Below, in pieces: positions 1 to 13,904 of a stretch of DNA of 64,000 nt. This stretch comes from Cacajao melanocephalus (Eukaryota > Chordata > Mammalia > Primates > Pitheciidae). The stretch is taken from positions 1 through 64,000 of the forward strand of contig CAUYLG010071207.1 in NCBI GenBank assembly GCA_963573385.1. Reading direction: 5' to 3'. Below the pieces are notes generated by a model. That model saw only the letters and a program-made list of their open reading frames with translations. It searched no databases and was not told the origin of the DNA. The translations under genes and the position numbers were made by a program. The number at the start of each line of letters is the position of its first letter. Position 1 is the stretch's first letter.

Positions 1-268
1 CTATTGCTTAGGCTGGAGAGCAGTGACACAATCACAGTTCACTGCAGCCTTAACCTCCCAGGCTTAGGCGAGCCTCTCACCTTAGCCTCCTGGGTAGCTG
101 GGACTACAGGTGCATGCCACCATGCCTGGCAAATGTTTTTCATTTTTTGTATAGACAGGGTTTCGCCATGTTGCCCAGGCTGGTCTTGAACTCCTGGATT
201 CAAGCAATCTGCCCACCTTGGCCTTCCAAAGTGCTGAGATTGCAGTCATGACCTACCATACCTGGCCC
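1..268 (-). repeat. Alu element, antisense, cut by window start
   Basis: The plus strand reads as the reverse complement of an Alu: the Pol III box region, then 'gtagctgggactacaggtg', the mid-element loop and a degraded 'ggcctccaaagtgctg' end. The T-rich head lies before the window. Many substitutions suggest an old, J-like copy. A short open frame near positions 4-189 is an Alu artefact. Confidence 0.93.
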
Positions 269-1329
269 ATTATAGTATTTTGTATAGATTTTTATTACAG
301 GTTCAAACTAAGAGTCTGTCACAAATGGAATACTTGAATTTATTACATTAAGAATGTACACACATGTAAGGAAAGACTTGGGGCTCCATATCTTTTTTAC
401 ACCAATAAAATTAGGGCCTTTGAGATAGATAACCTCTCAGGATACAGTGTGAGAAGTGGATGCTTTATTCAATTTGTAAGTTACCTCTTATCTTACTGAT
501 GGGATTTTCTGAATCTCCTTCAGCTTGGATTCTTTCTCTTTCTTTCTCTCTTTTTATTTATATTAATTCATGGAAAACTTCTGCTTTCTAAATTTAGTTG
601 TTCCAAATGTAGATCATTTTATCACTGATCAAACCATCTAATAATTTGCTTTCGAGTAACTTTTTATATTTTATAATATGCATCTCCATATTACTTTCCT
701 GAGGTTTTTATTCATCTCAGTAGTAAGAACACTAAATGTCAAATGAGTAAGAACTGAAACACTATGCCAAAAACGCTTGAATTGACATGAATGGGGCACT
801 GAATATTTCAACAAATGGCTAATGATTCCTAAAAAATTGACCCCTTCCTTTGGTTGCATAGTCTTGCTCATACAGCAAAGCTCCAACTGTAAAACTGATA
901 GTTTGAGCCCTAAAACTTTGGGCTCCAGCGACATGCAGCTTAAAGAGTTCTTGACAGCTTACAGAATAGCAATTTTTGAGAGATTGTCACATGATCAGAG
1001 TCAACATTCTATAACAGCTGCTAGATTCAGCTTCCTTTTTTTTTTTTTAAAGAAAAGGAACCAGCAAGAGTTATCTTCTGAATATGTTTCTGTAAATTAT
1101 TTCTATGTTAGTCAGACACTCACTACTCACTCTTCCTCCTCTTACCTGCATTTCCATGTGTGTGCTGGGGAAAGCCACAGAAAATCATGTCAGCCTTTCT
1201 GTTGCTTGCAACCTTGCCATCTTAGCTAAGACCTAAATGAGGACACAAAGAACAATTAATATAAATGATGCAGCATTTATTGTGTATACACTTGGCATTC
1301 AGGAGGAACATGATAACAATTGGTGATGT
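269..1329. other. AT-rich sequence without assigned feature
   Basis: I see no gene here. A pyrimidine-rich TTTC/CTTT tract lies near 531-556 and a T-run near 1037-1048. Open frames around 671-934 and 822-1229 overlap on opposite strands, have no recognisable domain, and look like chance. Confidence 0.5.
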
Positions 1330-1735
1330 TAGCACTGGCTTTGTGGAGATCCTGGCATCTAAGCTGTATTTTGAAGGACCAATAAATTTTAACAGTCAGA
1401 AGGGAGGAGGATTGGCATTGTTATATGGTGAGATCAGCAGCAAAAGGCTGACTGGCAATGAGCAGAGGGCATGGGGAGCCAGAGTGAAGAATGCACTAAC
1501 TGGAGGAGAGATTGCCTGCTGGGAGCTGTGGGAAATAATTTCAACTGGCTAGTTGTGTCCCATTATGGAGCCTTTGGATCCAAGCAGAGGAACTCAGGCT
1601 TGATGGGGCAGGCTAAGAAGGAGACACCAGTGACTAAAGAGGCAACGTGATGAAATATATAAAATGGAGACCAGAGTGGCAGATGGAACAGTGGCTAGAA
1701 AACAAGTATGAAGCATTATTAATAACCAAGGTACT
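1330..1735 (+). repeat. Ancient interspersed repeat remnant (class uncertain)
   Basis: The order of phrases ('ttttgaaggaccaataaatt', 'aacagtcagaagggagg', 'gagcagagggcatggggag', 'aacgtgatgaaatatataaa', 'gaccagagtggcagatgg') follows a common ancient mammalian repeat whose consensus describes a small-insert, G-rich unit. I cannot name the family. The 95-codon frame at 1265-1552 runs through it and is probably not a gene. Confidence 0.4.
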
Positions 1736-3155
<1,420 letters not shown>

Positions 3156-3170
3156 ATGCATCATTTCTTT

Positions 3171-5506
3171 AAGGAAAGCTCTACTATATTCTCCAGGATT
3201 TTCTTCCAATCCACCAAGTTTGATACTGTCATTTTGTTAATAACAGGCAATAACCAGGACTTATGCTTTTTCTTCATATTGTCATTAAACAATTTTAAAT
3301 GAAAATGTTGCCAAGTTGCAGTTGTCCAATAAGACCATGATGAATAATAAGCAGTTTACTACATTATCAGGGAGCTCATTCTTGAACTGTTTAGACACAT
3401 GTTAAAAGTGCCAAGAACTAGCACAATTGATGGGTAACTTAGTGCTTCTGCACCTCTCTGATGGAATTTAGTCAGCCCACCATCTGCTCTGCTATTTCGC
3501 ATCTCTTTTCATGGGAAAGGGAAATACACAGTAATTTTTTTTTTGAGAAATACCTTATTCTTAGATTTTTGTGGTTTAAAATTAAACATGAAGCCAACCT
3601 CTGACCATTGCAATTTTTAAAATAATATTTGGTATCATAGATAAGCTACTTTTTGTAGCCCAAATGCATGGCTTTGATTCCTGGATGTTATAACATTGAT
3701 AGTTTAATTTCAGGGCATATCAGAGCATGCTAGGGGTTCATTAGAGTTTTCTATTTGACTAAATTCCATTTCATTTTTTTCTCAAATCATCTGTGTTGGA
3801 AGTTAAGTAGCTCCCATTCCAAGACAGATAGGAGTTTTTTTGACAAAATGCTGTTCGCTGCCTTAATGATAGTTTTGCCTGATGCGCCAACCTGTCACGT
3901 TAGTCTCTCATTGCTTTGAAAATTTCTTATCTATTCTAATGGATTCTGCAATTTCTCCCGCTTTCATATGTATTGCTTAGATGTGATTGCTGATTCTTCT
4001 CTATGTAGCTCAGTAGCAAAATGTAACATAGATTTACCCATTTGTAAGTAACTTCTTAATTCCTACAAAGTACATGGTGGCTGTTTTTGCAAGAAAATAT
4101 AGAATTATAGTCATTCTTCCAATAATAAATTTTTGATTTCCTTCGATAAAATTTATATCCCACTGCCATTTTCATTTATTTCTTTGTGCACAGCAGCTTT
4201 TCATATCAATGCTGAATCATAGTGCGTTATCTTCCTGAAGACATTTTAAATAGTAATTCAAATAGATGCCTATGTATCAATGTGCATCTCTTACTTGAAA
4301 TGATGACAACACGAACAGCCCTAACCAAATGTATATAGGCACAGCTATATCATGGCTGGCCATCAGCTATTATGACATAAGCAATGTAAAATTGCATTGG
4401 AATGAGCAATCTCATGGGGGAAAAATAAAACTTGACTCATATCCACAATGGACAGTTTGAGTGGGTCTAAGGATCAGGACTGGGCAACGAGGATGAAGGA
4501 TGGGCAGTAGAAGTCAGGTTGCAGAAAGGAATGGTAACATCCCTGTACAAGAGCTCCTCCGTAAGGTCTGGTAGGTATCACCAGACTCAGACTTAGCAAT
4601 GACACATATGGGTCAGTGCAGAGGATCCAACAACCCTGGTGTGTGGGCCCCTCCACCTTACCTAGGCCTCACATTGAGGAGAGAAGGGTTCCCCTCATTT
4701 TGTCTGAGCTGGTGTGGTAATGAAGATGGTGAGAGCTATGATCATTGTGGGTAGATGCCTACAAAGAAAGTGCTGGTTAGTGAGATTGTCTTGGCTCAGT
4801 ATTCAATCTCTGGGAATTTGCAAAGAGAAAGCATAGAAATGAGTTTCTTTCTTAATTTCTTTTCTCCTCCTCAGTAGATTTTGCAGTTGGATTCAGAATG
4901 TGGATGTTGCCCCTGTGAGTAGAGGAGTTGTCTATGAGCGCATCCAGAAATGACAATAAAATTTCAAACCCAACGTATCTTCCCCATGGATGTGTTGCTG
5001 ATACTTGCAATTTTGCCGTTACAGATTTCTTCTTACTTCACTTTCTGGGATCTATTTTGTAAACAAATGATCCTGAGAGGGGTTCACACAACATATGCTA
5101 GCCACTGGAATTTGGTCATTAACACCACAGTGTGAATTACTTTCACAGATGAGTGCCTTCTAGGATGGAGAAATGGACAGATATGAATGCACAGAATTGC
5201 TTAAGGCACAGGAGTGAAAGGACACACGAATGACAGGGCTAATGAGAACTGAGATAAAGCTTAGTTTTAAATTTTCTATAAAAAAGAGACCCCAAAAGAC
5301 AGTGGCTCAAGGATTAGAAAGGTGTTTTTTTTTCTTGTTTTTCTCACATAAGAGTTCACAGTGAATGTCCAGGTTTACAGGTATTTGGTCCTAAGAAGAC
5401 CTATCACTCAAAACCAGGTTTCTCTCATCATATAATTGCCTTTGTCACCATATCTAATGACGTTTTCTTTGTAAAAACCCAGTCCAAGTCAAAGTACCAT
5501 CTAGAG
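3171..5506. other. Long low-repeat stretch
   Basis: I recognise no gene or repeat. Read on the minus strand, 3480-4260 gives patchy peptide-like runs broken by stops (see findings), which may be an ancient coding remnant or chance. Short frames at 4474-4656 (-) and 4950-5135 (+) show no domain. Confidence 0.5.
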
Positions 5507-5696
5507 CAGTGCTGTCCAATAGAACCTTCTGCAATGATAGAAATGTTCTCCATCTGTGCTATCCAATAAGGTAGCCATTAGCCATATGTAGCACTCAAAA
5601 TATGGCTATTGTGACGAATACGCTGAATTTTAAATTTTGTTTAACTCAAATTTAAATAATTGCATGAGTGTAATGGTACCCTATTGGATAGCACAG
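5507..5696 (+). mobile_element. MER5A hAT-Charlie MITE
   Basis: Begins 'cagtgctgtccaatagaac' and ends in the inverted counterpart 'attggatagcacag', with the MER5A interior (tagccattagccatatg, aatatggctattg). Flanking octamers atctagag and atcttgac agree at six of eight positions, as expected for a decayed 8-bp hAT duplication. Confidence 0.9.
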
Positions 5697-5716
5697 ATCT
5701 TGACAGTAGGCAAGTA

Positions 5717-6032
5717 TAGTCATGTGCCATATAACAAGCTCTCAGTCAATGATGGACCATACCTATGAGAGTGGTCCTATAAGATTATGATACCATATTT
5801 CTACTTTACTTTTTCTGTAATCAGATACACAAGTAGTTACCATTGTGTCACAATTGGCTGCAGTATTCAGTACACATGCTGTACAGGTTTGTAGCCTAGG
5901 AGCAATAGCCTATACCATAGAGCCTAGCTGCGTAGTTTGTGTGTGTACACTCTCTGATATTTCCACAATGACAAAGTTGCCTAATTATACTTTTCTAAGA
6001 ACATATCCTCATTGCTAAATGATGCCTTACTG
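5717..6032 (-). mobile_element. TcMar-Tigger-class MITE (MER44/Tigger7-like)
   Basis: The interior phrases 'gtacaggtttgtagcctagg' and 'agcaatagcctataccata' and the ends ('agtcatgtgccatataac', 'gctaaatgatgcc') match a familiar Tigger-type nonautonomous element, nearly full length. Orientation follows the consensus as I remember it. The subfamily name is tentative. Confidence 0.8.
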
Positions 6033-6035
6033 TGT

Positions 6036-6335
6036 TTTGAAATACTCAATACATTCTTGTTAACTACAGTCACCCTACTTTACAATAGAACACCAGAACT
6101 TATTCCTTCTAACTTTAACTTTGTACCTGATGACCAGCCACTCCCTCTCTCTCCTCCACACTGCTCTACGCAGCCTCTGGTAATCACCATTCTACTCTAT
6201 ACTGCTATCAGAATAACTTTTTAGATTGTACATATGAAGGAGGTAACACAGCATTTGTCCTTCTGTGCTTGGCTTCTTTTACTTAATGTGATGTCCTCTA
6301 GGTTCATCCATGTTAACCTGAAAGCTAGAAGAGTG
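6036..6335 (-). mobile_element. Old L1 3' end, antisense
   Basis: 'gttaactacagtcaccctac', 'agaacaccagaacttattcc' and 'taggttcatccatgtta' are the reverse complement of an L1M-type 3' region. The body is 5'-truncated. It abuts the Tigger-type element directly. Confidence 0.82.
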
Positions 6336-7649
6336 GAATTTGCACATGTATCCCCCTTGCATTCCCAGTGTGTCTTTGTGGAGCCTGGACCCAGAAGGAG
6401 AATTAGTTTACCATTTCATCTTGCTGTTACAGACAGACTCAGATGTGGTAACAAGGCCTTGGATTTGGCGAGGGGCAAACATTTTGGTAGAATGGACTAG
6501 ACAGAACTTTAACTTCTTCTGGCTTAGCTACCCTGGCAGCAGCTGAGTCCAGTGTAAAAGACGGATAGTTATATCTACAAATTTTTTTTTCTGATTTCCA
6601 TTCTTTGCCCTTTGCAGACTCTATAAAAATAATCCCAAAGTAAACCTAATAAAGTATTGCTTTCCTCAGACCGGTCTTAATGGCATGGCAAATAGAGGAA
6701 GTGCCTTGCGTTTTAATCTGTTAGAGTCACTTGTGTTTTGTTCTAAAAGAATTCACAAATAGAAGAAAATATTTTAAGCTGTGTTTTTATTTTCAGTAAA
6801 CCTACACAATCCCTTAAAAAAAGTAGAGCTAATTAGTCTTAGTTTGTTAGGATCATAGTGAGATATAGATTGGTTGACAAAATTAACTTCCTATGACAAA
6901 TGTGGCTTATCACATGAAAGAACACATACAGTTTTCTACCATAAACAATTTAAAGTAGTTTCCTATAGAAGACATTCTTAGTGTCAAAGTTACAAATCAC
7001 CAGTTCTTGGAACTATTAAAATAAACCCTTCTCTATTATAGGAAAACATTTTCCACCTCTCAGCAAGCAGGCTTACATGGCCAACTTTATAATAACAAGT
7101 TAAAGAATAAGTATAAACACGTTTTAAATTCTAGGGTAACAAGTATGTAATATTTCAGTACACTTTTCCTTATCTGAATGACAATTTACCTTCTCAGAAA
7201 ACCTATTTGAACCATATTCTATTGTTTCAACATTTCACTAAATCTGTAATGTTTCTATCTTCACTTATATTTTCTAAATTGGGGTGATGTAACATCTAGG
7301 AGAAACACACAAAAATAAGTAGGAAAAGGTACAATAGAAATAGGAGGAAAAGCACTCTCAGCAAATGCAAACAAAATAAAAGCCAGAACAACAATACAAA
7401 TTTGTAAAATTTAGAGTTCAAATCTCAGAAAATTAAATGGGACATAGAGGGTTATAATATAATGATTAAACTTACAACCTGCAAAGAAAAAATTATCATT
7501 TTAGACTTTTATGTAACAAACAATATAGTGGAAAAACAAAATCTCAAAATCTCTAGAAGCACAGGAATTGATAAAATAATCAGTATATAAAAATATGTTT
7601 CAAAGTTAGAAGACAAAAAATATAAGGATATAGAATAATATAAATTTTC
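6336..7649. other. AT-rich sequence without assigned feature
   Basis: Very AT-rich, with scattered short A- and T-runs. I see no gene and no confident repeat. Frames at 6234-6500 and 6340-6546 overlap each other in different phases at the edge of the L1 fragment and are not credible genes. Confidence 0.5.
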
Positions 7650-8850
7650 ATTTTTTATTTCAAATAAAAATATAATGTGTGCTTATTGTACAATAACTTT
7701 AAACAGCATGGAAGTATAAAGTTAGAGAAGAGAACCTCACCATTACACTTCCCAGTTCTACACCCTGCCAAGATATGATTTATATTTCTACGTATCCTTC
7801 CAGATCTTTCCTTAATGCAGTCATAGACCTTGTTAATTTATAAAAATAAGTTTTTTGATCCATAGTTCATAATTTGTTTAGTGATTTTCTTACTGATAAA
7901 TTTTAAGATGCTTTCAAAAGTTCATTATAAACAATGCTTCAATAAACATCTTTATACAAATGTATTTGTACATATGTGGGATGTTTGTATGATAAAGACA
8001 AAAGAAGTGGAATTTTTGGGTCAATAATATGACTTAGGGCAAAATCAAACTTGATAAGTGATTGCCATGAATTATGAGCAATAAACCTATATTATAAGGC
8101 TCTGAGATTTGGGGTTTTATTTTTACCCCAGCACAACAGGTTACTGGGGTACAATAACCCTTTTATTTTTCTCTAAGAATCAATAGCAATCCTTCTAATG
8201 TTTCACTAGGTAGTTTGCTGAAGCCTTCTGTTTGTCACCCTTTATAAAATTAGCTGTGGTTAAGAAAAGTCAAATTCACTTAAAAGTGTTATTGAATGAA
8301 TTTATAGTGTCTCATCCTGTATTTGCTCAATCAATTAGTATTAAGATATAATTCCTGCATCCTGAAAGTGAAGTGAAATTTATTAAATGTTTTTTGTCAT
8401 CTATCAAGATGATGTATGAGTTTTTCTCTTTTAATCTGTTCCTGTAGATTTCCCTAATTTTCAAACCTCCTGGAATAGGCCCTACTTAGTCATGATGTGT
8501 TGTTATTTAACAGAAGGTTAATTTATTAATGCATAACATACCATATATTTGCACTATCTTCATAAGTCATATTTTTCTGTGATTCTTTTATCTGTTATTG
8601 TCTAATTCGGATATCTGGGTCATGCTGGTCTAGCAAAATTAGTTGGAAAACTATATTTTTTAATTCTTTGAAACAGCTTAAATATGACAGGAATTATGCA
8701 TTTCTTGAAGGGAGAATCCTTTTGTAATGTAGCTGCTTAAAATTTTCAGTATTGTCTATGTTTGAAGGTTGTTCAGGATTTCTATTTCTTTTAAAATTAA
8801 TTTTGATAATTTGTATTTTCTAGAAGAGGCTATAAATTATACCATAAGCA
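7650..8850 (-). mobile_element. Degraded ancient L1 (L1M/ME-like), antisense
   Basis: 8350-8520 reads as the complement of L1 ORF2 ('aagatgatgtatgagttttt', 'ctcctggaataggccctact'), and 7880-8040 resembles an L1M 3' region in antisense ('aacaatgcttcaataaacat', 'gaagtggaatttttgggtca'). The order fits one minus-strand L1 with its 3' end at the lower coordinate. Many indels leave no open frame. Confidence 0.68.
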
Positions 8851-9169
8851 CCACCTTGACCTAGAAGTTTTAATGTGTAACTTTCTTGTTCATTTCTAAA
8901 ACATATGAAATGTATTTCCTTGTCTCTTTAGCTCAAGTATTACTTAGCAGAATGTTTTTAACTTTCTGTAATGTGGCTGGGCTGCTCCACCACTCCATAA
9001 ACCCTGTCTCCCTCATCCTTTTGTTCAAAACTCTGTAGTCAGAGAATGGGGTTTCCAGTATTAGACCTCTTACAATTGTTATTCAGCCGGAGTCCTAGGC
9101 CCACAGGCTGAGAACTGCTGTTCTGTCTTCCAGGCCTCTACTGAGGCTGGTTACCTGCCCTTGATGTGT
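8851..9169. other. Unassigned sequence
   Basis: I recognise nothing firm here. A moderately GC-richer part near 8970-9130 may belong to the L2 copy that follows. Confidence 0.4.
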
Positions 9170-9310
9170 AGGTCATTCCTTCTGCTTGGAATACTCTTCT
9201 TATTGTGATCTGCTTATCCATGTCCTAGAATCCTTTTCCACCCATGCCGACTGCTCCTGGAACTCTTCCCTGGTCACTTTTGTTAACAAAGATCTCCCCA
9301 GTTCCTAACA
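9170..9310 (+). repeat. L2 fragment
   Basis: 'ccttctgcttggaatactct' followed by 'ctggaactcttccctggtc' matches the L2 3' half (the 'cctggaatgctcttc ... ccttccctgac' block). It is diverged and short. Confidence 0.6.
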
Positions 9311-9637
9311 AGGGTGACCCTTTGATCAGTCAGCAAATCATATCATGCTGATGTCATTAGCTGCTGAACGATTTTATGTCCCCATATATTGTAGATCACA
9401 AATAACTCAACAATTACTAGCAGTAGTTATGCTTAGATTTAAAAAATTAAAATGCCATCTAATTTGAAATGACAGGTAAAAGTTTCTTGTCCACCATCAG
9501 GATCACCTCTTCTTAACTTCTTGATTTCTATCAGTATTATGATTAGATTAGTGTTATATAAAGATTTATAAAGCTTACTTTTGGTTTTGTAATTATAATA
9601 AAGTCCCTTATGCTCTGTCTTTAATTTGCTTCTAAAT

Positions 9638-10284
9638 CAGAGGTCAGGCTGAGCATGGTGGCTCACACCTGTAATCCCAGCATTTTGGGAGGCCAAGGTG
9701 GGCAGATCACTTGAGGTCAGGAGTTCAAGAGTAGCCCGGCCAATATGGTGATACCCCATCTCTACTAAAAATACAAAAATTAGCCAGGTGTTATGGCCGG
9801 CGCCTGTAATCCCAGCTACTCAGGAGGCGGAGGCAGGAGAATTGCTTGAACCTGGGAGGTGGAGGTTGCAGTGAGCCAGGATGGTGCCACGCATTCCAGC
9901 CCTGGGCAACAGAGTGAGACGCCATCTCAACATCTCAATCAATCAATCAATCAATCAGGGGTCAGCAAATTATAGTCCATAGTATAAAACTGGTCTCCTG
10001 GCTGTTTTTGTATAGCCTGAGCTGTGACTGGTTTTACATGTTTAGATAATTATAAAAATAAAAATATGATGACTATTTCATGATATGTGAAAAGTATATG
10101 AAAATACAATTTCAGTGTCTATGAATAAAGTTTTATCAAAACACAGCCACTCATTCATTTATCTGATGTCTATGGCTGCTTTGGTGCTACAGTGGCACAA
10201 CTGAGTAATTGCAATAGAGTATGGCCTCCTAGACCTACAATATTTACTCTCTGGCCCTTTACAGAACAAATTTGCCAAGCCCTG
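9638..10284. mobile_element. hAT-Charlie-class MITE, split by an Alu
   Basis: The right part (9956-10284) runs from 'caggggtcagcaaattatag' to 'tttgccaagccctg', with the familiar interior 'tgtctatggctgctttggtg' and 'ctctggccctttacagaac'. The left end 'cagaggtca' lies at 9638-9646, cut off by the Alu. Host octamers ttctaaat (9630-9637) and ttctaagc (10285-10292) agree at six of eight positions, consistent with an old hAT duplication. I am sure of the class but not the MER name. Confidence 0.85.
9647..9952 (+). repeat. Alu element (S-like), full length
   Basis: Starts 'ggctgagcatggtggctcac' and carries both monomers. Its A-tail has become a CAAT tetranucleotide run (about 9936-9957). Target duplications aatcagaggtca (9635-9646) and aatcaggggtca (9953-9964) differ at one base and consist of the Charlie terminus plus flank. 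Confidence 0.96.
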
Positions 10285-10324
10285 TTCTAAGCACCCAAAA
10301 CCAATAAACACTGTTGACAATATT

Positions 10325-10440
10325 AGCATCCCTCATCTGCACTACTCAGGTAGGCTCCCCACTGGTCTCTGTGCTTCTATTCTTGCTTTCTTCCTTTGCA
10401 TTCTGCATGCAACAACCAGAATAATCTTGCTACAACATCC
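10325..10440 (+). repeat. L2 fragment
   Basis: 'ccactggtctctgtgcttct' through 'caaccagaataatcttgcta' matches the L2 segment that normally reads 'actggtctccctgcttcc ... ccagagtgatcttt'. Confidence 0.6.
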
Positions 10441-10867
10441 CCAAGTCCTGCATGTCATTTCATGTGGGCTGAGCACCCAACACTGAGAATTTTTGGTGGT
10501 GAGTATTCCCACATTCTAAAGAGAGATGCTAGAACAGTTTTGCAGGTAAGACCCCCTCCCCACCCTAGACCTGAGCAGGAGGCCCCAGCCATGGCCTTGC
10601 TCTCCTGGCCAGTGTTCTGACCTGCCCCACCCCAGGGGACAAGGTATCCGCAAGGCCTTGGAGACATATTTTTTTCCTGAAAATGTTATTTGTCATTCTT
10701 CTTTCTTAATGACACAAAGGTGGTCCAACTTACCATATTGTTTGTTGAAATAAAAATACTTTGTTTTGAAGATGATTTTCTTAGTGGAATCCAATTGAGG
10801 GCAAGAAAATCCTAGGCCACCCCCATTATTTTGAAGGCCCTGATATATATATTTTTTAATGTAATAG
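10441..10867. other. Unassigned sequence
   Basis: Overlapping frames at 10396-10620 (+) and 10455-10667 (-) are opposite-strand shadows of one GC-richer patch. Neither resembles a known protein. Confidence 0.4.
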
Positions 10868-11135
10868 AAACCTGGCATTATGTATTTGTTAAAATGCATA
10901 GAACTGTACAACACAAAAAATGAACCCTAATGTAGACTATGGACTTTAGTAATAATAGCATATAAATATTGCTTCACCAATTATAACAAGGGTACCACAA
11001 TAAGCAAGGTGTGAATAATAGGGGAAATTGGGTAAGCGTGAGTATGGGAAGGGGTATATTGGAACTCTGTGCTTTCTGCTCAATTTTTCCGTTAACCTAA
11101 AATTGCCCTAATCGTTAAAGTCTATTATAAAAAAG
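10868..11135 (+). mobile_element. L1M 3' end
   Basis: 'aaaatgcatagaactgtaca', 'tgaaccctaatgtagacta' and a terminal 'taaagtctattataaaaaag' are the 3' end of an L1M-type element, heavily 5'-truncated. The same family end recurs at 36110-36372. Confidence 0.8.
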
Positions 11136-11204
11136 GAAAAAATAGGAGAACTGGGTTACTTACATAATATTTTCCCTACCAGTATTACTATTCTGTTGGA
11201 ATAG

Positions 11205-11480
11205 CACTATACCCAGTTATAAAACTACATTTCCTAGCTTCTGTTGCATAAGGGATGGACTTGAGGTAAACACCTGCTCAGTGAGATTTAAGTGAAAGTC
11301 ATCTGGAGGTCATTGAGGGACAGTTCTTTAAAGGGAGGTCAAACCCCATCATCATTTGTCCTTTGGCCCTTCTCTCTTCTCCCTTCTTGCTTGTAAGGTT
11401 GCAAGAAGGGCCACAGCATGATCATCAGGAAGGGCCAGATATTCCCAAGAGTTCTCAGCTGAGATTTCCTCAAGCTGCTA
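11205..11480 (+). repeat. Possible old LTR remnant
   Basis: 'ctacatttcctagcttctgt' followed by a 'cctgctcagtgagatttaag' block resembles the first half of an old LTR. The downstream half has decayed, so this is weak. Confidence 0.33.
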
Positions 11481-12667
11481 TACTGGCCAACCTTAGGAAT
11501 GGCCAACCTTAGGATTTTTTTATTTTATTTAAAAAAAAGAGAAACCCTTATACTATTTATGCCATCATGGTTACTTAGGGTTTCTATGAAGGAAGCTCAA
11601 ACAGTGAAAAATCTCAAGAGTTCAACCGGGTGGATCTTTGTGACTGTGGCATAACCTGGTTTGAAGTTAAATGTGAAGTCCTTTGTGAACGAGATCCCAA
11701 AGTTTTAGGGCTGCCCTTTCCCCTGCCACCCCGCTCCATCCCATAAGTAGCCTCCCCTCACTAAGCCTTCTAACACGCATGGTACACTATAGCAGTGGAT
11801 TCCTAGATGTGTTGCGTAACTGGCATCCCAGGATTTAGAATGGTCTTTGTTGGACTCTTTGATAAGTTGCATTACATTATGAAACTAATATCTTTCCTGA
11901 GCTTTTAATTTTTTTGGTGGAACACATCAGTTTTTGGGGTGTCATATGTTAGGTAAACCTTTTTATTGCATGTATAAAAAAATTATTTTATCTTCCCTTT
12001 TGAGTGAAAAAGAATTCGTTTTCTTTTTTTTTTTTTTTTTGCCTCAAAATGTGGAAGATGTTTCTTTACCTTTTAGGTAGCAGGTTTACTGACACCACTG
12101 CTACTATAATCCAGTGCTTTTGATGAGAATTATGATGCCAATTTGCTTATTATTCCTTTGAAGAAATTTGTTTTTTCATCTCTGTGGAAGTTTTTAAGTA
12201 CTTGTTTTATGCTTGGTATTCTGAAGTTTCACAAGGGTAAGTCTAGATATTTATTTTTCTTTTTTCATTAGTCTTGCCCACACATTCCATCTGAAGATGC
12301 CTGGGTTTTTTGCCAGCTGTAAACCTAGTTTTTTTCCTGTTGGCCTCAGTACTAGCCAGTACTTTAAGTTTGAGAAAAAGGTATTACAGCATACATTGCC
12401 AGAGGGAGAAGTTGCCAGAAATTTGCATTTACTTGTTCAACAGAGAGTTTTTAGATGATATAAATGAGAGATTTCAGTAGGAAAACAGAGAAGTTTTTTT
12501 TTTTAGAATTTGGCAGCCTCAAGATTTAGAGAATAAGTGTTTGCATGAGAGTCATGAAAACTGTGTTGTAGGTCTGTCCCTACTTAATAAAATTTAGAAT
12601 GGATTTCATTTTACTACAAAATGGGGATGTAGCTTGTAGGTCCCTGCCAGGTATTTAAGATTCTATT
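11481..12667. other. Unassigned sequence with homopolymer T-run
   Basis: A T-run lies near 12024-12041. 'ggccaaccttaggaatggcc' near 11486-11505 shows a short direct repeat of 'ggccaaccttagga'. There is no gene evidence. Confidence 0.45.
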
Positions 12668-12800
12668 CAGTGGTTCTCAAGGTGGGGTTGGGGGTACTAG
12701 CATCTCCATTAGGGACGGTTTGGAAACGTGGGAGTTATTTTGGATGGTCATAATGACGGGGCCTCTGCTGGCGTTAGTGGAGGAATGACAAACGTCTTGC
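12668..12800 (+). mobile_element. MER20 fragment (hAT-Charlie)
   Basis: 'cagtggttctcaaggtgggg' is the MER20 terminus, followed by a diverged interior ('gggtactagcatctccatta'). The second terminus is missing, so the copy is truncated or decayed on its right. Confidence 0.72.
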
Positions 12801-13904
12801 GGTAAATGGGAAAGTCTTGCAAGAAAAAAAAGAACTGTTCACATAGAAATAATGCAAGATGCTGGAACAGCTGACCACCAGGTAATTTATTCTACTTAAT
12901 GGAATCTCTTGTATTAGCCTTTCCTGGTGGAGGAAAGGCATGTTGGAATACCCCCAGCTGACTGACAGAGAGATCTAACTCTGGCTGCAGATAAACCCCA
13001 CTGTTACTTTGCCTCAGACAGCTAGAATTGAGCCTCTCCATCTTCCTGACTTGCAAGGTCAGTCTTCTTTTCTTTCCCTAACTATCAATAACCATGCCAC
13101 TTACAAGTTAACATGTTTTTGTGTCATTTTCCCTATCCATCTAAATGCATTCAATCTGTTCTATCACTTTCTTCAAATAGACTCTGGAGAACAGACGTCA
13201 TTCCCACGAGTGAAGTGGAGAGAATGCATGTTAAAGAGGTGTGCTCTTTGCCCTGGAGCCCAGGGAATACTGACAACGGTTTAGATTAAGGAGGTCTCTA
13301 AGCAGGACAAGGTCATTGGCATAATGATTTTACATTTGCACAGTGTACCTGAGGGGAAATACCTTCAGATGTGGAGAGACAAAGAGCAGAAGATTAAGGG
13401 CTACTAATTGGGGTTCGTCTTTGCTGCACTTCCATTAGCTTTGTAAGTTGTATTAACTTAAATGTAATTTGAAGATTCACCATTTCATAGTAAAATATGT
13501 GTTTTGTATGTTGAAGCCTGCTACTGGCTTGGTTCAGATGCTCCTTAGAGACACATTTTAATGGAATCAGGCCATTTCAAGGGAAATCTAATTATTCAGG
13601 AATAAACTTACACAAGTCTCTGTATAGCACAACTGGAGATTCCAAGGAGTATGGGAGGGAGGCAGTAACCCATGGTCGGCCTCTTTGTTCCTGTGCTCAT
13701 AGCCCACCTTCAGCTGCCCTGGCTTTCTGTTTGCTTGTAGGGATTTAGGCCCTGTCTACGCCTGTAGTTATTGCCTCTAAATCTTTTCTCCTCTACCTCC
13801 CTTTAGTTTAGTTCAATTAAACTTCTATTTTTCCAAGTGAGTTTCATCTCTCAAAAATTTGATGGATTCTGTTTTTCTATCTAAATTGTTCTCTTCTCAT
13901 TGCC
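12801..13904. other. Low-repeat stretch
   Basis: No repeat is recognised. A 91-codon frame at 13009-13284 has no domain I recognise. 13430-13590 is AT-rich with few simple repeats and could be constrained non-coding DNA, but I cannot test this. Confidence 0.4.
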
